Assembly (NCBI RefSeq): GCF_030316885.1
Contig: NZ_JASZYQ010000001.1
Location: forward strand, 1,302,001 to 1,366,000
Origin: Variovorax jilinensis
GTDB taxonomy: Bacteria; Pseudomonadota; Gammaproteobacteria; Burkholderiales; Burkholderiaceae_C
DNA: 64,000 bases
Direction: 5' to 3'
The notes below the pieces were generated by a model. That model was not told the DNA's origin. It searched no databases and was given only the letters and a program-made list of their open reading frames with translations. Shown here one piece after another: positions 45,502-54,374 of the stretch (positions are counted from its first letter, which is position 1; every line of letters begins with the position of its first letter). Made by a program: the position numbers and the translations under genes.

Positions 45502-45672
45502 CAGGCCCAGCTCGTCATGGCGGACCAACGACCTCTTCGGTCAAACGAGAGTCTCCAATGGACCGGATGGCGCCGGCCCAGGTGTGGCTGGATGCGGCCA
45601 GGAGCCGACGTTCGACAGACAGCACAAGCTGTTCAACAATGCAGAGCTCGCATCTCCCGCTTTGGAGGGCAT

Positions 45673-45960
45673 ATGGCGGCATATCTTCTTGTTGACATTG
45701 AGGTCACCGACCCAAACGCTTACGAGGAATACAGAGCGCAAGTGCCAGCGCTCATCGCGGCACACGGCGGTCGCTACCTTGTTCGCGGAGGTGCGGTTGA
45801 AGTTCTCGAAGGCACCTGGGAGCCGAAGCGGACAGTAGTCCTGGAGTTTCCAGACATGGTGTCTCTGAGGGCGTTCTGGGAAGACCCCGCCTATCTGCCT
45901 CTTCGCGCCATACGCGAGCGTGCAGCTATGTCAAATCTAGTCGCGGTTCAGGGCATTTGA
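45673..45960 (+). CDS. DUF1330 domain-containing protein
   Basis: A 95-residue protein of the dimeric alpha+beta barrel superfamily. The pattern AAYLLVDIEVTDPNAYEEYRAQVPALIAAHGGRYLVRGGAVEVLEG, then RTVVLEFPDMVSLRAFWEDPAYLPLRAIRERAA, is diagnostic of DUF1330 and suggests a small-molecule enzyme or binding protein of unknown substrate. The ATG has a GGAGGG site 5-10 bases upstream. The frame is open further upstream to 45517, but that part has no family similarity. It lies 171 bp after the LysR gene. Confidence 0.9.
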   Translation: MAAYLLVDIEVTDPNAYEEYRAQVPALIAAHGGRYLVRGGAVEVLEGTWEPKRTVVLEFPDMVSLRAFWEDPAYLPLRAIRERAAMSNLVAVQGI

Positions 45961-46081
45961 CGCGAGCAACGGTCTATGGACCGCTTGGGCGAGACTGAAG
46001 TCGGCCAGAAGGAGTCCATCGCAAGCGACCGCTGTGCTGCAGCGCTACGGCACTGATCGCGGGCCCGCAGCGCGAGATTTG

Positions 46082-47029
46082 CTACGTCACGCGGTCTTGA
46101 ACCCATGCGTCTCGGATCGCGCGTAGATGCCGGTCGTCGGTACCGCAGCAGCCGCCCAGCACATTGAGCGTCGGCAGCGGCGTGCGTAGCCTTCGGTAGC
46201 GCTCACCCAAATCGGCTGGGTCACCGATGTCCAACTCGGTCGCGGCGTCCAGCTCGGCGTGGCTGCGCGTCGACGCGTTCGCGCGAATGCCTTGAATCCT
46301 CGCGGTCCAAGCTCCACCGTCGGTGAAGCACGGCTCGACGTGGCTCGGATGCGCGCAGTTCACCGCAAAGTATGCGGGCGCCGTATCTGCATCCACTTGC
46401 TCCATCGCTTCGCGCAACGACTCGCCGCTGGGCAGCCGACCATCAGTCTCGACCGTGAAGGAAATTGCGACCGGCAAGCCGACCGCCTTGGCGGATCGAG
46501 CGACGCCGATGGCCTCGGCACTGGTGGTCATTGTCACCGCTGACAACATGTCGACGCCGCCCTTTTTCAGCGCCACGGCTTGCGGCAGGTGATAGGCCGC
46601 CGCATCGGCCGCGCTGCTTGGTGCATCGGCCACGTAGCCGTCGCCGCGCGGACCGATGATGCCGCTCAGGACCACCGGCCCGCTCAACCGCGAACGCCAT
46701 TCATCCCGAAGGTCACTCACCAGACGCGCGGCGTCGATGTTGGCCTGTTCAAGCGCCGATGCGTCATACCCGAGCAGGCGACCCCAGTCGGGGTTTGCCC
46801 GCCAGGTTGGCGTCTCCAGCACGAAGCCGGCGCCAGGGGTACTGGCGCACAGTTCGAGATAAGGCCGGTAGTAGCGCGTCAGCCGCTCGCGCCCCGCGTA
46901 GTCCTGCAGCAGGACAAACGCCGCGAAGTGCGGCAAGTCCACGCCCTCCAGGAAGACAAGCGTCGTCTCAAGCCCGCCGTCGCTGAGAAACAGTCCACCG
47001 GCGAGCTGCGGAAGCGTTGCATCGATCAT
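46082..47029 (-). CDS. Homocysteine S-methyltransferase family protein
   Basis: A 315-residue zinc-dependent methyltransferase fold. The zinc ligands are visible as NCAHP (first Cys) and GGCCGTDDRHLRAI (paired Cys). The N-terminal LSDGGLETTLVFLEG and central VLSGIIGPRGDGY match the family. The classical reaction transfers a methyl group from S-methylmethionine to homocysteine. In accessory catabolic regions such proteins may instead accept methyl groups from other donors, for example those released by demethylases. That link to the Rieske operon 3 kb away is only a suggestion. Confidence 0.9.
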   Translation of the reverse strand: MIDATLPQLAGGLFLSDGGLETTLVFLEGVDLPHFAAFVLLQDYAGRERLTRYYRPYLELCASTPGAGFVLETPTWRANPDWGRLLGYDASALEQANIDAARLVSDLRDEWRSRLSGPVVLSGIIGPRGDGYVADAPSSAADAAAYHLPQAVALKKGGVDMLSAVTMTTSAEAIGVARSAKAVGLPVAISFTVETDGRLPSGESLREAMEQVDADTAPAYFAVNCAHPSHVEPCFTDGGAWTARIQGIRANASTRSHAELDAATELDIGDPADLGERYRRLRTPLPTLNVLGGCCGTDDRHLRAIRDAWVQDRVT

Positions 47030-47189
47030 GGCGTACCCCCAATTTCATTCTGGCGCGCCCGCAATCAACTTGCAAACGCTTGTAGGCGCGATGCCGGCGC
47101 CGCCAAATTGCGATCGACCTCTTCCGCCTGAAGGGCAGCGGCAGACCCGCAGTCGGCCAAGACCAGACATTCACGACGGGCATCGGCCT

Positions 47190-47516
47190 TCACCGTCTGG
47201 TCATTGGCGAACTCAGCTTTACGCCGTCGGTCTCTCGTTGGAGTGCTGTCAATTTGTGGCCGCGTCGAATGAATTCATCGGGTACGGCGCAGTGCAACGC
47301 CGAGTGCAGATCGTCGCGGCGCGCCAGGAGGTAAGGCGCGCCGAACTTCTTCTCGCCCCGCTCGCCAAATATCATGTCGAAGCGGACCTCGCCCGTGTGG
47401 GCGTCCTTGTTGTTCCAGGAGCGCGGATAGAAGGCCTCGGCGTCGCCCGGGAAACAGCGTTCCCCTTTAACATCTGCAAGCGGCGCCACCACCACTGCCA
47501 AAGCGGACCCATCCAC
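47190..47516 (-). pseudogene. Fragment of an FAD-dependent aromatic monooxygenase
   Basis: A 108-codon open stretch whose middle part (GERGEKKFGAPYLLARRDDLHSALHCAVPDEFIRRGHKLTALQRETDGVKL) resembles the segment of 3-hydroxybenzoate 6-hydroxylase or salicylate-hydroxylase-type flavoproteins that carries the RxDLH motif. The N-terminal GxGxxG dinucleotide fold and the C-terminal GDAAH flavin motif are both absent, since the neighbours at 47029 and 47563 leave no room. It is best seen as a dead fragment. Confidence 0.55.
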
Positions 47517-47562
47517 CCGCCCTCAGCCTTGGCTCGCCGCCCGATGAAAACGGAGGCCCGCC

Positions 47563-48096
47563 ATGACACCTGTGTCGCGCTACGCTGCTTCGTCCCGATG
47601 GCTGCACTGGATCACCGTGCTGCTGCTACTCGCCATCATTCCGTTGGGCATCTGGATCGCCTTCTTCGAGCCGGCCGACGAGAACTTCAAGATGCGGCTG
47701 TACAACCTGCACGAGAGCCTGGGCGTGCTGGTGTTCGTGCTGGTGCTGGTGCGCGTCGTCAACCGGCACCTGAACCCGCCGCCGCCGCTGCCGATCGAGA
47801 TGCCGGGCTGGATGCGCATGGCCGCGCATGCGAACCACATCGCGCTCTACGCCATGCTGCTGCTGATGCCGCTCACCGGTTTCCTCGCCACCAATGCATG
47901 GGGCTTCCCACTTTCATGGTTCGGGGTGCTGCCGATCCCGTCGCCGCTGGGCAAGAACGAGGAGATCGCCAAGGCCCTCTCGTTCCTGCATGGCTGCGGC
48001 GCCATTGCGATCGGCGTGCTGATCGTGGCGCACCTGGCGGGCGTGGTGCATCACGTCATGATCCGGCGCGACGGCGTGCTGCGCCGCATGCTGTAG
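47563..48096 (+). CDS. Cytochrome b561-family protein
   Basis: A four-helix inner-membrane di-heme cytochrome, 177 residues. The first helix contains RWLHWITVLLLLAIIPLGIW, with a His heme ligand, followed by NLHESLGVLVFVLVLVRVVNR, HANHIALYAMLLLMPLTGFLA and HGCGAIAIGVLIVAHLAGVVHHVMIRRDGVL. The histidines are placed as in the bacterial CybB/b561 group. Such proteins oxidise ubiquinol or reduce superoxide. It is 39 bp upstream of the OpgH-like gene and may be cotranscribed. Confidence 0.9.
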   Translation: MTPVSRYAASSRWLHWITVLLLLAIIPLGIWIAFFEPADENFKMRLYNLHESLGVLVFVLVLVRVVNRHLNPPPPLPIEMPGWMRMAAHANHIALYAMLLLMPLTGFLATNAWGFPLSWFGVLPIPSPLGKNEEIAKALSFLHGCGAIAIGVLIVAHLAGVVHHVMIRRDGVLRRML

Positions 48097-48135
48097 TGAA
48101 GCTCGCCGCAGTTTTTCCGCATCAAAGGACCGTTC

Positions 48136-49962
48136 TTGGATTCCCTGCCCGACGATGACCTCGCGCCACACGCGCAGCAGCAGCCGCAATCACCGGCACC
48201 CGGGTTCGACCACCGCCTGCGCTGGCGCCGCATCGGCTTCGCCATTGCCGTGGCCGGTACCTGCATCGGCCTTGTCTGGTTGATGGCCGAGGCGTTGTTC
48301 GTCGATGGCGTCGATGCGCTCGGCGCCGGGATGCTGGTCGCCTTTGCATTCACCCTGCCCTGGACCGTCACCGGCTTCTGGAACGCGGCCATCGGCCTGG
48401 CGTTGATGATGTTCTGCCGCCGCGACGCCGCCGGCGTAGTGGCGCCGCACCTGCATGCCGCCGACCCCGAGCAGCGCATCGAGACCTCGACCGCGCTGCT
48501 GGCCTGCTTCCGCAACGAGGACACGGACCCGCTCTCGCACAACCTGATCTGGATGCTCGAAGGCCTGGTGCACAGCGGCGAGGCGCATGCCTTCCATCTC
48601 TATCTGCTGAGCGACAGCGACCAGCCCGCCACCGTGGCGGCCGAGTCGCGCATGGTGGCCGAACTTGAAGCGCGCTTCGGCGGCGCCATCGCGCTGCGCT
48701 ACCGGCGCCGCGACGACAGTTGCGGTTTCAAGGCCGGCAACATCCGCGACTTCTGCGAACGCTGGGGTGCCGACCACGACTTCGCGATCGTGCTCGACGC
48801 CGACAGCGTGATGTCACCGCAGGCCATGCTGAGGCTGGTGCGCGTGATGCAGGCGCGTCCGGAGATCGGCATCCTGCAGACACTGGTGACCGCGCGGCCG
48901 AGCGCCAGTGCGTTCACACGCGTGTTCCAGTTCGGCATGCGGCTGGGTATGCGCTCCTACACGCTGGGCGCGGCCAGCTGGCAGGGCGACTGCGGGCCCT
49001 ACTGGGGCCACAACGCGATCCTGCGGCTGCGGCCTTTCATCGCGCATTGCGAGCTGCCGGAGCTGCCCGGCCCGCCACCGCTCGGTGGCCCCGTGTTGAG
49101 CCACGACCAGCTGGAGGCGGTGCTGATGCGCCGCGCCGGCCATGAGGTGCGCGTGCTGCCCGACGAGGGCGGCAGCTGGGAAGAGAACCCGCCCAACCTG
49201 CTCGAATTCATCCGGCGCGACCTGCGCTGGTGCCAGGGCAACATGCAGTACTTGCGCCTGCTCGGCCTGCCGCGGCTGCGCGCGGTCAGCCGCTGCCAGT
49301 TGCTGCTGGCCATCGGCATGTACCTGGGCGCGCCCGCCTGGCTCGCGTTCATGGGGCTGGGCATGTGGCGCCAGCACGGCTTCCGGCCCGACCTCGGTCT
49401 GATCCTGCTGCTGACGGTGCTCGGAATGAGCCTGGCGCCCAAGCTCGCGACCCTGGCCGACGTGCTGCTGCGCGCCCCCTTGCGCCGGGCGTATGGCGGA
49501 GCGGCGCGCATCATCGCCGGCGCCGCGCTGGAGTTCGGTTTCTGGATGCTCGTCGCGCCGGTGGTGGCCCTGGCCGTCACCGTGTTCATGCTCGGACTGC
49601 CTTTCGGGCGCCGCGTCGGATGGGTGGCGCAGCAGCGCATCGTGCAGGGCATCGACTGGCGCGTGGCGTTGAAGGCGCTGTGGCCGCAGACCGCCGTCGG
49701 CCTGCTGTTGGCGGCGGTGGTGGCATGGCGCACGCCAGGGCTGCTCTGGCTCTGGGCGCCTGTCCTCGCGGGCCTGATCGGGTCGATCCCGCTCGCCTGG
49801 CTGAGCGCGCATCCGGCCGTGGGCCGCTGGCTGGTGCACTGGGGGATCTGCCGGATTCCGGAGGAGACGCCTACGACGGCTGCGGGAAGCGACGCGGGGA
49901 TGCACGAATTGCCGGTGCATGGGGGGGCGGGGGGGACGGCTTGGGGGTCGGCGGGGGAGTGA
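48136..49962 (+). CDS. Glucosyltransferase of the OpgH/MdoH family (glucan synthesis)
   Basis: A family-2 processive glycosyltransferase in the inner membrane, 608 residues from a TTG start. Two N-terminal helices (about residues 32-52 and 61-93) precede the cytoplasmic GT domain. The nucleotide-sugar motifs ACFRNEDTDPLSHNL, FAIVLDADSVMSPQAM (DxD) and RRDLRWCQGNMQYLRLLG (QxxRW-type) are present. About five further helices follow. The family makes osmoregulated periplasmic glucans from UDP-glucose. It is shorter than E. coli OpgH (847), and no opgG is adjacent. The final 20 codons run through G-rich DNA (G7-C-G7), giving an atypical Gly/Ala tail. Confidence 0.85.
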   Translation: MDSLPDDDLAPHAQQQPQSPAPGFDHRLRWRRIGFAIAVAGTCIGLVWLMAEALFVDGVDALGAGMLVAFAFTLPWTVTGFWNAAIGLALMMFCRRDAAGVVAPHLHAADPEQRIETSTALLACFRNEDTDPLSHNLIWMLEGLVHSGEAHAFHLYLLSDSDQPATVAAESRMVAELEARFGGAIALRYRRRDDSCGFKAGNIRDFCERWGADHDFAIVLDADSVMSPQAMLRLVRVMQARPEIGILQTLVTARPSASAFTRVFQFGMRLGMRSYTLGAASWQGDCGPYWGHNAILRLRPFIAHCELPELPGPPPLGGPVLSHDQLEAVLMRRAGHEVRVLPDEGGSWEENPPNLLEFIRRDLRWCQGNMQYLRLLGLPRLRAVSRCQLLLAIGMYLGAPAWLAFMGLGMWRQHGFRPDLGLILLLTVLGMSLAPKLATLADVLLRAPLRRAYGGAARIIAGAALEFGFWMLVAPVVALAVTVFMLGLPFGRRVGWVAQQRIVQGIDWRVALKALWPQTAVGLLLAAVVAWRTPGLLWLWAPVLAGLIGSIPLAWLSAHPAVGRWLVHWGICRIPEETPTTAAGSDAGMHELPVHGGAGGTAWGSAGE

Positions 49963-49976
49963 GGGTGGGTTGGGGC
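49921..49976 (+). repeat. G-rich tract with quadruplex potential
   Basis: Seven G, one C, seven G, then runs of five, five, three, three and four G with short spacers, across the last 14 codons and stop of the glucosyltransferase gene. It exceeds the usual four-tract quadruplex pattern. The two G7 runs are also prone to slippage, which would change the C-terminal reading frame. Confidence 0.75.
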
Positions 49977-50412
49977 AACGAGCGTCGGGTGGTGGAGTAC
50001 TGCCGCTTCAGACTGAGCAAATGACTGCTATGGGCCCGAAGTCCCATTTTGACGGTGGATAGAGCAGACGTTCAACTCTTTGAAGGCAGGTTCGCTAGGA
50101 GCGAGCAGGGGGGCTATGGCTGCAATGCCTTGGGACTGGCCGTCCACACCGAGGTGTCCTCGGTACTTGGATGACTGGAAAGGGCTGACTGCGTAAGTTC
50201 GCCCAACCGAGAAGGCCCGCAATCGCTGCACGCCGGACTTGCGGCGGTTGCCGACATCCGGCAGGGTAGGGCATTTCTGCCTACCACCGGGTTGAAAAGA
50301 GTGACCGCATCACGCCAGCGCCGTCGTTGGACTTGGCACCGCAGCGAGCAGGGTCGGGGCGGCTGCTGCGGCTCGCGGGCCAACGGGGTTTTTGCCGCAG
50401 ACGCGGCGGCAC
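49977..50412. other. Non-coding stretch after the glucosyltransferase gene
   Basis: About 440 bp without a supported gene. A 67-codon minus-strand frame (50028-50231) has no family similarity. The stretch from about 50016 to 50100 (GGCCCGAAGTCCC, then GAGCAGACGTTC) looks like a widespread decayed intergenic sequence type, but this is a weak impression. Confidence 0.4.
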
Positions 50413-51234
50413 CTATGGCTGATCCGGGGTGAGACCCCAGGCCTGAACGAAGACACTCGACAGCACCAGGGTTTCCGGGTCTTCGAGGTGGCACTTCAGG
50501 AGAGCAGTCAACTCGTTCAACTCCGCGTCTCCGATCAGCTGCTGACGGAGCATTCTGGTCCGCGCGTTTTCTACGAAATCGAGCAGCAGCATTCGACGGC
50601 CATGGCCCTTTGGGTAGGCGTGCACACACGGATGCACGCGAATATCCGTCAACCCGGCGTTACGCATCAAACGCGGCACCTTCGAGCCGATCGTCCGGTC
50701 GATCTGATCCAGTTCGGCCGAAGCATTGAGCAATTCGAGCAAACGGGTTTGCGCGTGGTGGGGTGGATCGCAACGTTGCGTGCTTGACTCGGCCTCGTGC
50801 AGCGCAACGATGCCCCCGGGCCGGACAAGCCGAACCATTTCCTGCAGCAAGTCCTCGGGTTGCGGAACGTTGACAAGAACCAGCCGCGCGGTCGCGAAAT
50901 CAAATGACTGCTCAGGCAGGCCAGTCCTGCGGCCATCGCCATGGAGAACTTCGACGTTCGCGAGGTGACCGTCCGCAACGAAGCTTCGCGCACGTTCCAC
51001 CTGCTCGACGCTACGCTCTACGCCAACGACCCGGCCCGTCGCACCAACGCGCCCGGCAAGGAGCCCCAGACAACCCTGGGGACCACAGCCAATCTCCACT
51101 ACGCGCCAGCCCGCCGATACACCCACATGATCAAATAACCAGTTCGAATCGGCGGCGAGCTCTTGCGCCTGTCGCCCCAGACGATCCTGCTCGGCCTGCC
51201 GATAGCCTAGAAAATAGGGGTCAGCTTCAATCAC
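50413..51234 (-). CDS. Class I SAM-dependent methyltransferase
   Basis: A 273-residue Rossmann-fold methyltransferase. Motif I is VVEIGCGPQGCLGLLAGRVG, the acidic ribose-binding residue lies in RVVGVERSVEQVERAR, motif II/III is VLHGDGRRTGLPEQSFDFATARLVLVNVPQPEDLLQEMVRLVRPGGIVALHEAES, and a variable C-terminal domain follows. The family includes menaquinone/ubiquinone, sterol and small-molecule methyltransferases; the substrate cannot be read from the sequence. It is flanked by decayed sequence on both sides, so it was probably acquired with the region. Confidence 0.88.
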   Translation of the reverse strand: MIEADPYFLGYRQAEQDRLGRQAQELAADSNWLFDHVGVSAGWRVVEIGCGPQGCLGLLAGRVGATGRVVGVERSVEQVERARSFVADGHLANVEVLHGDGRRTGLPEQSFDFATARLVLVNVPQPEDLLQEMVRLVRPGGIVALHEAESSTQRCDPPHHAQTRLLELLNASAELDQIDRTIGSKVPRLMRNAGLTDIRVHPCVHAYPKGHGRRMLLLDFVENARTRMLRQQLIGDAELNELTALLKCHLEDPETLVLSSVFVQAWGLTPDQP

Positions 51235-51510
51235 TGCTTATCTCCGGGACGGAGTTCAGTGCTGGATGTCGCAGCACGGACTCCATTCAGTATGGCCCAG
51301 GCACCGCAGGCCTTCAAGTCTTCGCTGGGGCCAGATCTGCGAGTCGGCCGACGGGGGCAATCGTGCCTTGAGTGCCGCACGCTCAGCGCGGTGATGGACC
51401 GCAACTGGGCCGTATGCCCAGGTCGACGGCCAATCTCGAAAGCGTGCTTCAGACTGGTTGCAGCCGGTCAACTTCCGCCGGCGAGTGTCGGATGCCATCC
51501 GCCGCGTGAT

Positions 51511-52080
51511 CTATTGCGGGCTTCGAGCCAGTTGGTCGGTCAACAGCTTGTCGAGCAGGAAGTCACGCAATTCGACCGTCGCCCGGGAAAGGAAACGGTC
51601 TGCCGCTTGCAAACGCACATCGGCACGCGCCAGAGGAGTGAAGCCATCCTCCGGCACCAGGGCGCGCAAGCGCGAAAGATCCACACTGCCTTGCCGGAGC
51701 ACGGCCACTGCCAGCCCGGCAGCAACTGCCGCCTCGATGGCCGCAATATTGGTGCTTCGTGCGCCATGTGCCAGCTGCGATGTTGCCGTGTCAAGGCTTC
51801 GAGGGCAAAGCGCCGAAACAGAGAGCCATTCGGGAGAAGTGCCAATGACAAGGGCTCGCGTCGGTGAGGCGAACGATGAAGTGACCCATATCGGCTGCTG
51901 TTGATCAATCAGCGTGCCTTCGCCCTCACCAGTCGGATACAGATCGATGATGCGTCTGGGCGGCCCCTTCTGCCCGACCGTAGCCTGTCGCCTACCAGGA
52001 GCTTCGGACCCATTGCCGTAACCGATTCCAGGGACGCTTTGGCACAGGAGCGCAAGTGCAGTATGCAGTAGGGCGTTGCG
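51511..52080 (-). pseudogene. LysR effector-binding domain remnant without DNA-binding part
   Basis: The open frame has the effector domain of a LysR regulator. LLHTALALLCQSVPGI and EAPGRR, then DLYPTGEGEGTLIDQQQPIWV and AAIEAAVAAGLAVAVLRQGSVDLSRLRALVP, match the usual order. The N-terminal helix-turn-helix is missing: the DUF1254 gene ends at 52107, leaving no room. The early part also looks frame-disturbed (VGQKGPPRRII). It is most likely a dead end of a regulator cut by a rearrangement. Confidence 0.6.
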
Positions 52081-52106
52081 GCGACTGCCTCCTGCTGCGA
52101 TTTCGA

Positions 52107-53486
52107 TCACTGCGTCCGTACCATCGGCGGCGCCTTCCATGAGCCATTCGGAGCGGATTCCTTCGGCCAGTAGAGGCGCATGTAAGCGTTGAACGGACCT
52201 TTTGGAGCAGGGAGCCAGTTGCTTTCCAACGCGGCCCCTGGCGACTCGTTCTGGACCAGCAGAGTGACGCCCCCGTCGGAATCACGCTTGAGCTGCGGCA
52301 GCATTGGCGAGTTGATGAGGTAGCGGTCGATCGGGTTCGCCACCAACAGGCTTGCCGGCAGTTCATACATCGTGAGCGACCAGAACGCATTCACAGGCGG
52401 CAACGCGCCGGGTGCGAGCCGCAGCTTGTATTTGTGGGAGCCGTCGAGCTTCTGGCCGGCCGAATCGACCGCATAGATCGGATACATGGCTTCCTGCTTG
52501 GAATTGCCGTAGATGCCGATCGTGGCGAGCCACCGATAGAGGTAGTTGTTCGCCAGGAACTGGCGCGTGCCGAACACATCGCCCGAAGTCAGCTTGCCGG
52601 AATCGAAGAGCTTCATTCCATCGGCGAAGTCGACGAATGCGTCGGCCCGGCCTTGCTCGAAGGCGGCCTTGACCTCCGGCGAGAGCGCCTTCACATCGAT
52701 GGTCTTGCTCGCACCGACGCCGATCTTGGCGAAGCGATCCATGAGCGCCTTTTCCGAGGGAACGGTGGGCGCGAACTGCAACACGAAGTTCAGCAGGTTG
52801 AAGAATTCCAGCGAGGTCTTCTGCTCCTCGGCCGTCAGAGGCTTCGGAAAATCGATGGCCGGCGCCGCCTTCGGCGCAGGGGTGTTCGTGAAGGCCGAAA
52901 GCGGCTGGACCTTGTAGCCGGCCTGGATCTTCTTGACGTTGTCGATGTCGTCTGGCTTGAACAGCTGCGTCCGGTAGACGGCCAGGACCAGCTCGGTCTC
53001 GGACCGAATGACCTTCTTCACGCCCTTGGGCACCGTGCCTTTCCAGTTCGGTCCGGCGATCAGGTAGCTGCCGCCGCCGTTGCCGGTGGTGCGGCTGCCG
53101 AGGTAGGCGAAGTTGAAGGTGTAGGCATCGATGAACTGCACGCTGAAGTAGCGGCCCTTCTCGATGGGCGGCAGCGTGAGCACGATCGGCTCGGTGCGCA
53201 GGTCGAGGCCGAGCCAGGAATAGGGCGTGTCCGAGTTCGGCGTCTGCACGGCCGTATCGGCGGGTGTGAAGACGCGCGGGATGTTCGCGATCTCGTTCCA
53301 GGGCGCCTTGAACTCCTTGGCCGAGCGATCGACGAAGTAGTCATGCTGGATTCGGTAACTGTCCACCAAGGGGTAGCCGTAGATGTAGGCCTCTTTGGCG
53401 ATCGCACGGACCTCGGCCGGGGTGGCGGTCACTTGCGAGTACGCCGGAGCGACTGCGAGCGCGAGGGTCGTGATCGAGATGCGCAT
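52107..53486 (-). CDS. DUF1254/DUF1214 exported protein
   Basis: A 459-residue protein with an N-terminal signal peptide (MRISITTLALAVAPAYSQVTA). The N-terminal DUF1254 part (AIAKEAYIYGYPLVDSYRI, QTPNSDTPYSWLGLDLRTEPIVLTLP, RYFSVQFIDAYTFNFAYLGSRTTGNGGGSYLIAGPNWKG) is followed by the C-terminal DUF1214 jelly-roll (PVNAFWSLTMYELPASLLVANPIDRYLINSPMLPQLKRDSDGGVTLLVQ). The family is common in envelope and catabolic loci, but its biochemical role is not established. The ATG at 53486 directly precedes the signal peptide. Higher in-frame codons are not conserved. Confidence 0.88.
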   Translation of the reverse strand: MRISITTLALAVAPAYSQVTATPAEVRAIAKEAYIYGYPLVDSYRIQHDYFVDRSAKEFKAPWNEIANIPRVFTPADTAVQTPNSDTPYSWLGLDLRTEPIVLTLPPIEKGRYFSVQFIDAYTFNFAYLGSRTTGNGGGSYLIAGPNWKGTVPKGVKKVIRSETELVLAVYRTQLFKPDDIDNVKKIQAGYKVQPLSAFTNTPAPKAAPAIDFPKPLTAEEQKTSLEFFNLLNFVLQFAPTVPSEKALMDRFAKIGVGASKTIDVKALSPEVKAAFEQGRADAFVDFADGMKLFDSGKLTSGDVFGTRQFLANNYLYRWLATIGIYGNSKQEAMYPIYAVDSAGQKLDGSHKYKLRLAPGALPPVNAFWSLTMYELPASLLVANPIDRYLINSPMLPQLKRDSDGGVTLLVQNESPGAALESNWLPAPKGPFNAYMRLYWPKESAPNGSWKAPPMVRTQ

Positions 53487-53700
53487 GATGGATGTCAGGG
53501 GCCAGTTCGTAGTCAATCTGCCAACTCCCGATGATGATTGCTGAACATACGCGCTCCCGTCGGTCTTGCGCAACTGCCCTTTGGGGAAGGTCTTACCGAA
53601 GCCACGGGGGTCTCGGATGGAAGCTTTGCTGGCATGGACTTGAGACGACCCGACGGGCGGTGGGCTCACCCGTAACTTCCGCTCCTGGCCGGCTCCTGAC

Positions 53701-53943
53701 CTATGAAGAAAGCGCAACGAAGACGCCTGTCAGCACCAGTCCATAGAACGCCATGCCGATCAGTGTGAGGCCCGCGACCGTCACCACACGGCGACCTTCG
53801 CGGACGAACGAGAGTCCACCTGCCGCTGAATAGATTCGTGCCTCTGTGTTCGCCAGAGCCTCTCCGCGCCATCTCCCGAATGAAAGCAAGTGCACTAGCA
53901 CCTTGCCGGTCAGCACCAGGAGAATCTCGAGAAGCGCATCCAT
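53701..53943 (-). CDS. Small membrane protein of unknown function
   Basis: Eighty residues with two hydrophobic segments (about 3-20, LLEILLVLTGKVLVHLL, and about 55-77, VVTVAGLTLIGMAFYGLVLTGVFVAL), joined by a hydrophilic stretch with several Arg and Glu. No family was recognised. The start at 53943 was chosen because the segment before it in the same frame (from 53991) is hydrophilic and proline-rich. It lies about 50 bp downstream of the RidA-like gene. Confidence 0.5.
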   Translation of the reverse strand: MDALLEILLVLTGKVLVHLLSFGRWRGEALANTEARIYSAAGGLSFVREGRRVVTVAGLTLIGMAFYGLVLTGVFVALSS

Positions 53944-53993
53944 TGAAAGTCTGGGTTGAACGTCTGGTTGTGGCCGAGCGCCGCCACTCACCC

Positions 53994-54374
53994 TTATGCC
54001 TCGGCGACCGCCGCGATGGAAACCATGAGGCCCGGAATTCTCGCCGGCAGCTTGGCACCTTGCCGGGCGGGAGGATCAGAGGGGAACCATCGGATCCATT
54101 CCTCGTTCATGCCCGCAAAGTCGTCTTCGTCTGCAAGGACAACGGTGAAACTGACGGCCTTCGCCAGTGAGCTGCCCGCCGCCTCGAGAATTGCCTGCAC
54201 ATTGGTCATGCACTGACGGGTCTGTTCCTGGATCGTGCTACCGACGATCGCGCCCGTGACGGCATCGGCAGGGGACGTTCCAGAGACGAAGACGAGCCCG
54301 GCGGCCTTGACCGCCTGACTGTAGGTCGCCGGCGGCTTGGCAGCCTTCGGTGTGTAGACGATCTGGCGAGTCAT
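53994..54374 (-). CDS. RidA/YjgF-family protein
   Basis: A 126-residue RidA-type protein. The family pattern KPPATYSQAVKAAGLVFVSGTSPADAVTGAIV, EQTRQCMTNVQAILEAAGSSLAKAVSFTVVLADEDDFAGMNEEW and PPARQGAKLPARIPGLMVSIAAVA is complete, including the Arg that in active members binds the imine or enamine intermediate. RidA hydrolyses reactive 2-aminoacrylate-type intermediates. Relatives in catabolic operons are deaminases for specific aminoacrylates. The ATG at 54374 follows from the family N-terminus. Confidence 0.9.
   Translation of the reverse strand: MTRQIVYTPKAAKPPATYSQAVKAAGLVFVSGTSPADAVTGAIVGSTIQEQTRQCMTNVQAILEAAGSSLAKAVSFTVVLADEDDFAGMNEEWIRWFPSDPPARQGAKLPARIPGLMVSIAAVAEA

Noticed and set aside
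45517..45672. Longer N-terminus for the DUF1330 protein
   Set aside because: The open frame extends upstream, but family similarity begins at the ATG at 45673, which has its own ribosome site.
51235..51510. Gene between the methyltransferase and the LysR remnant
   Set aside because: The open frames seen are short and lack ribosome sites or similarity; probably decayed sequence.
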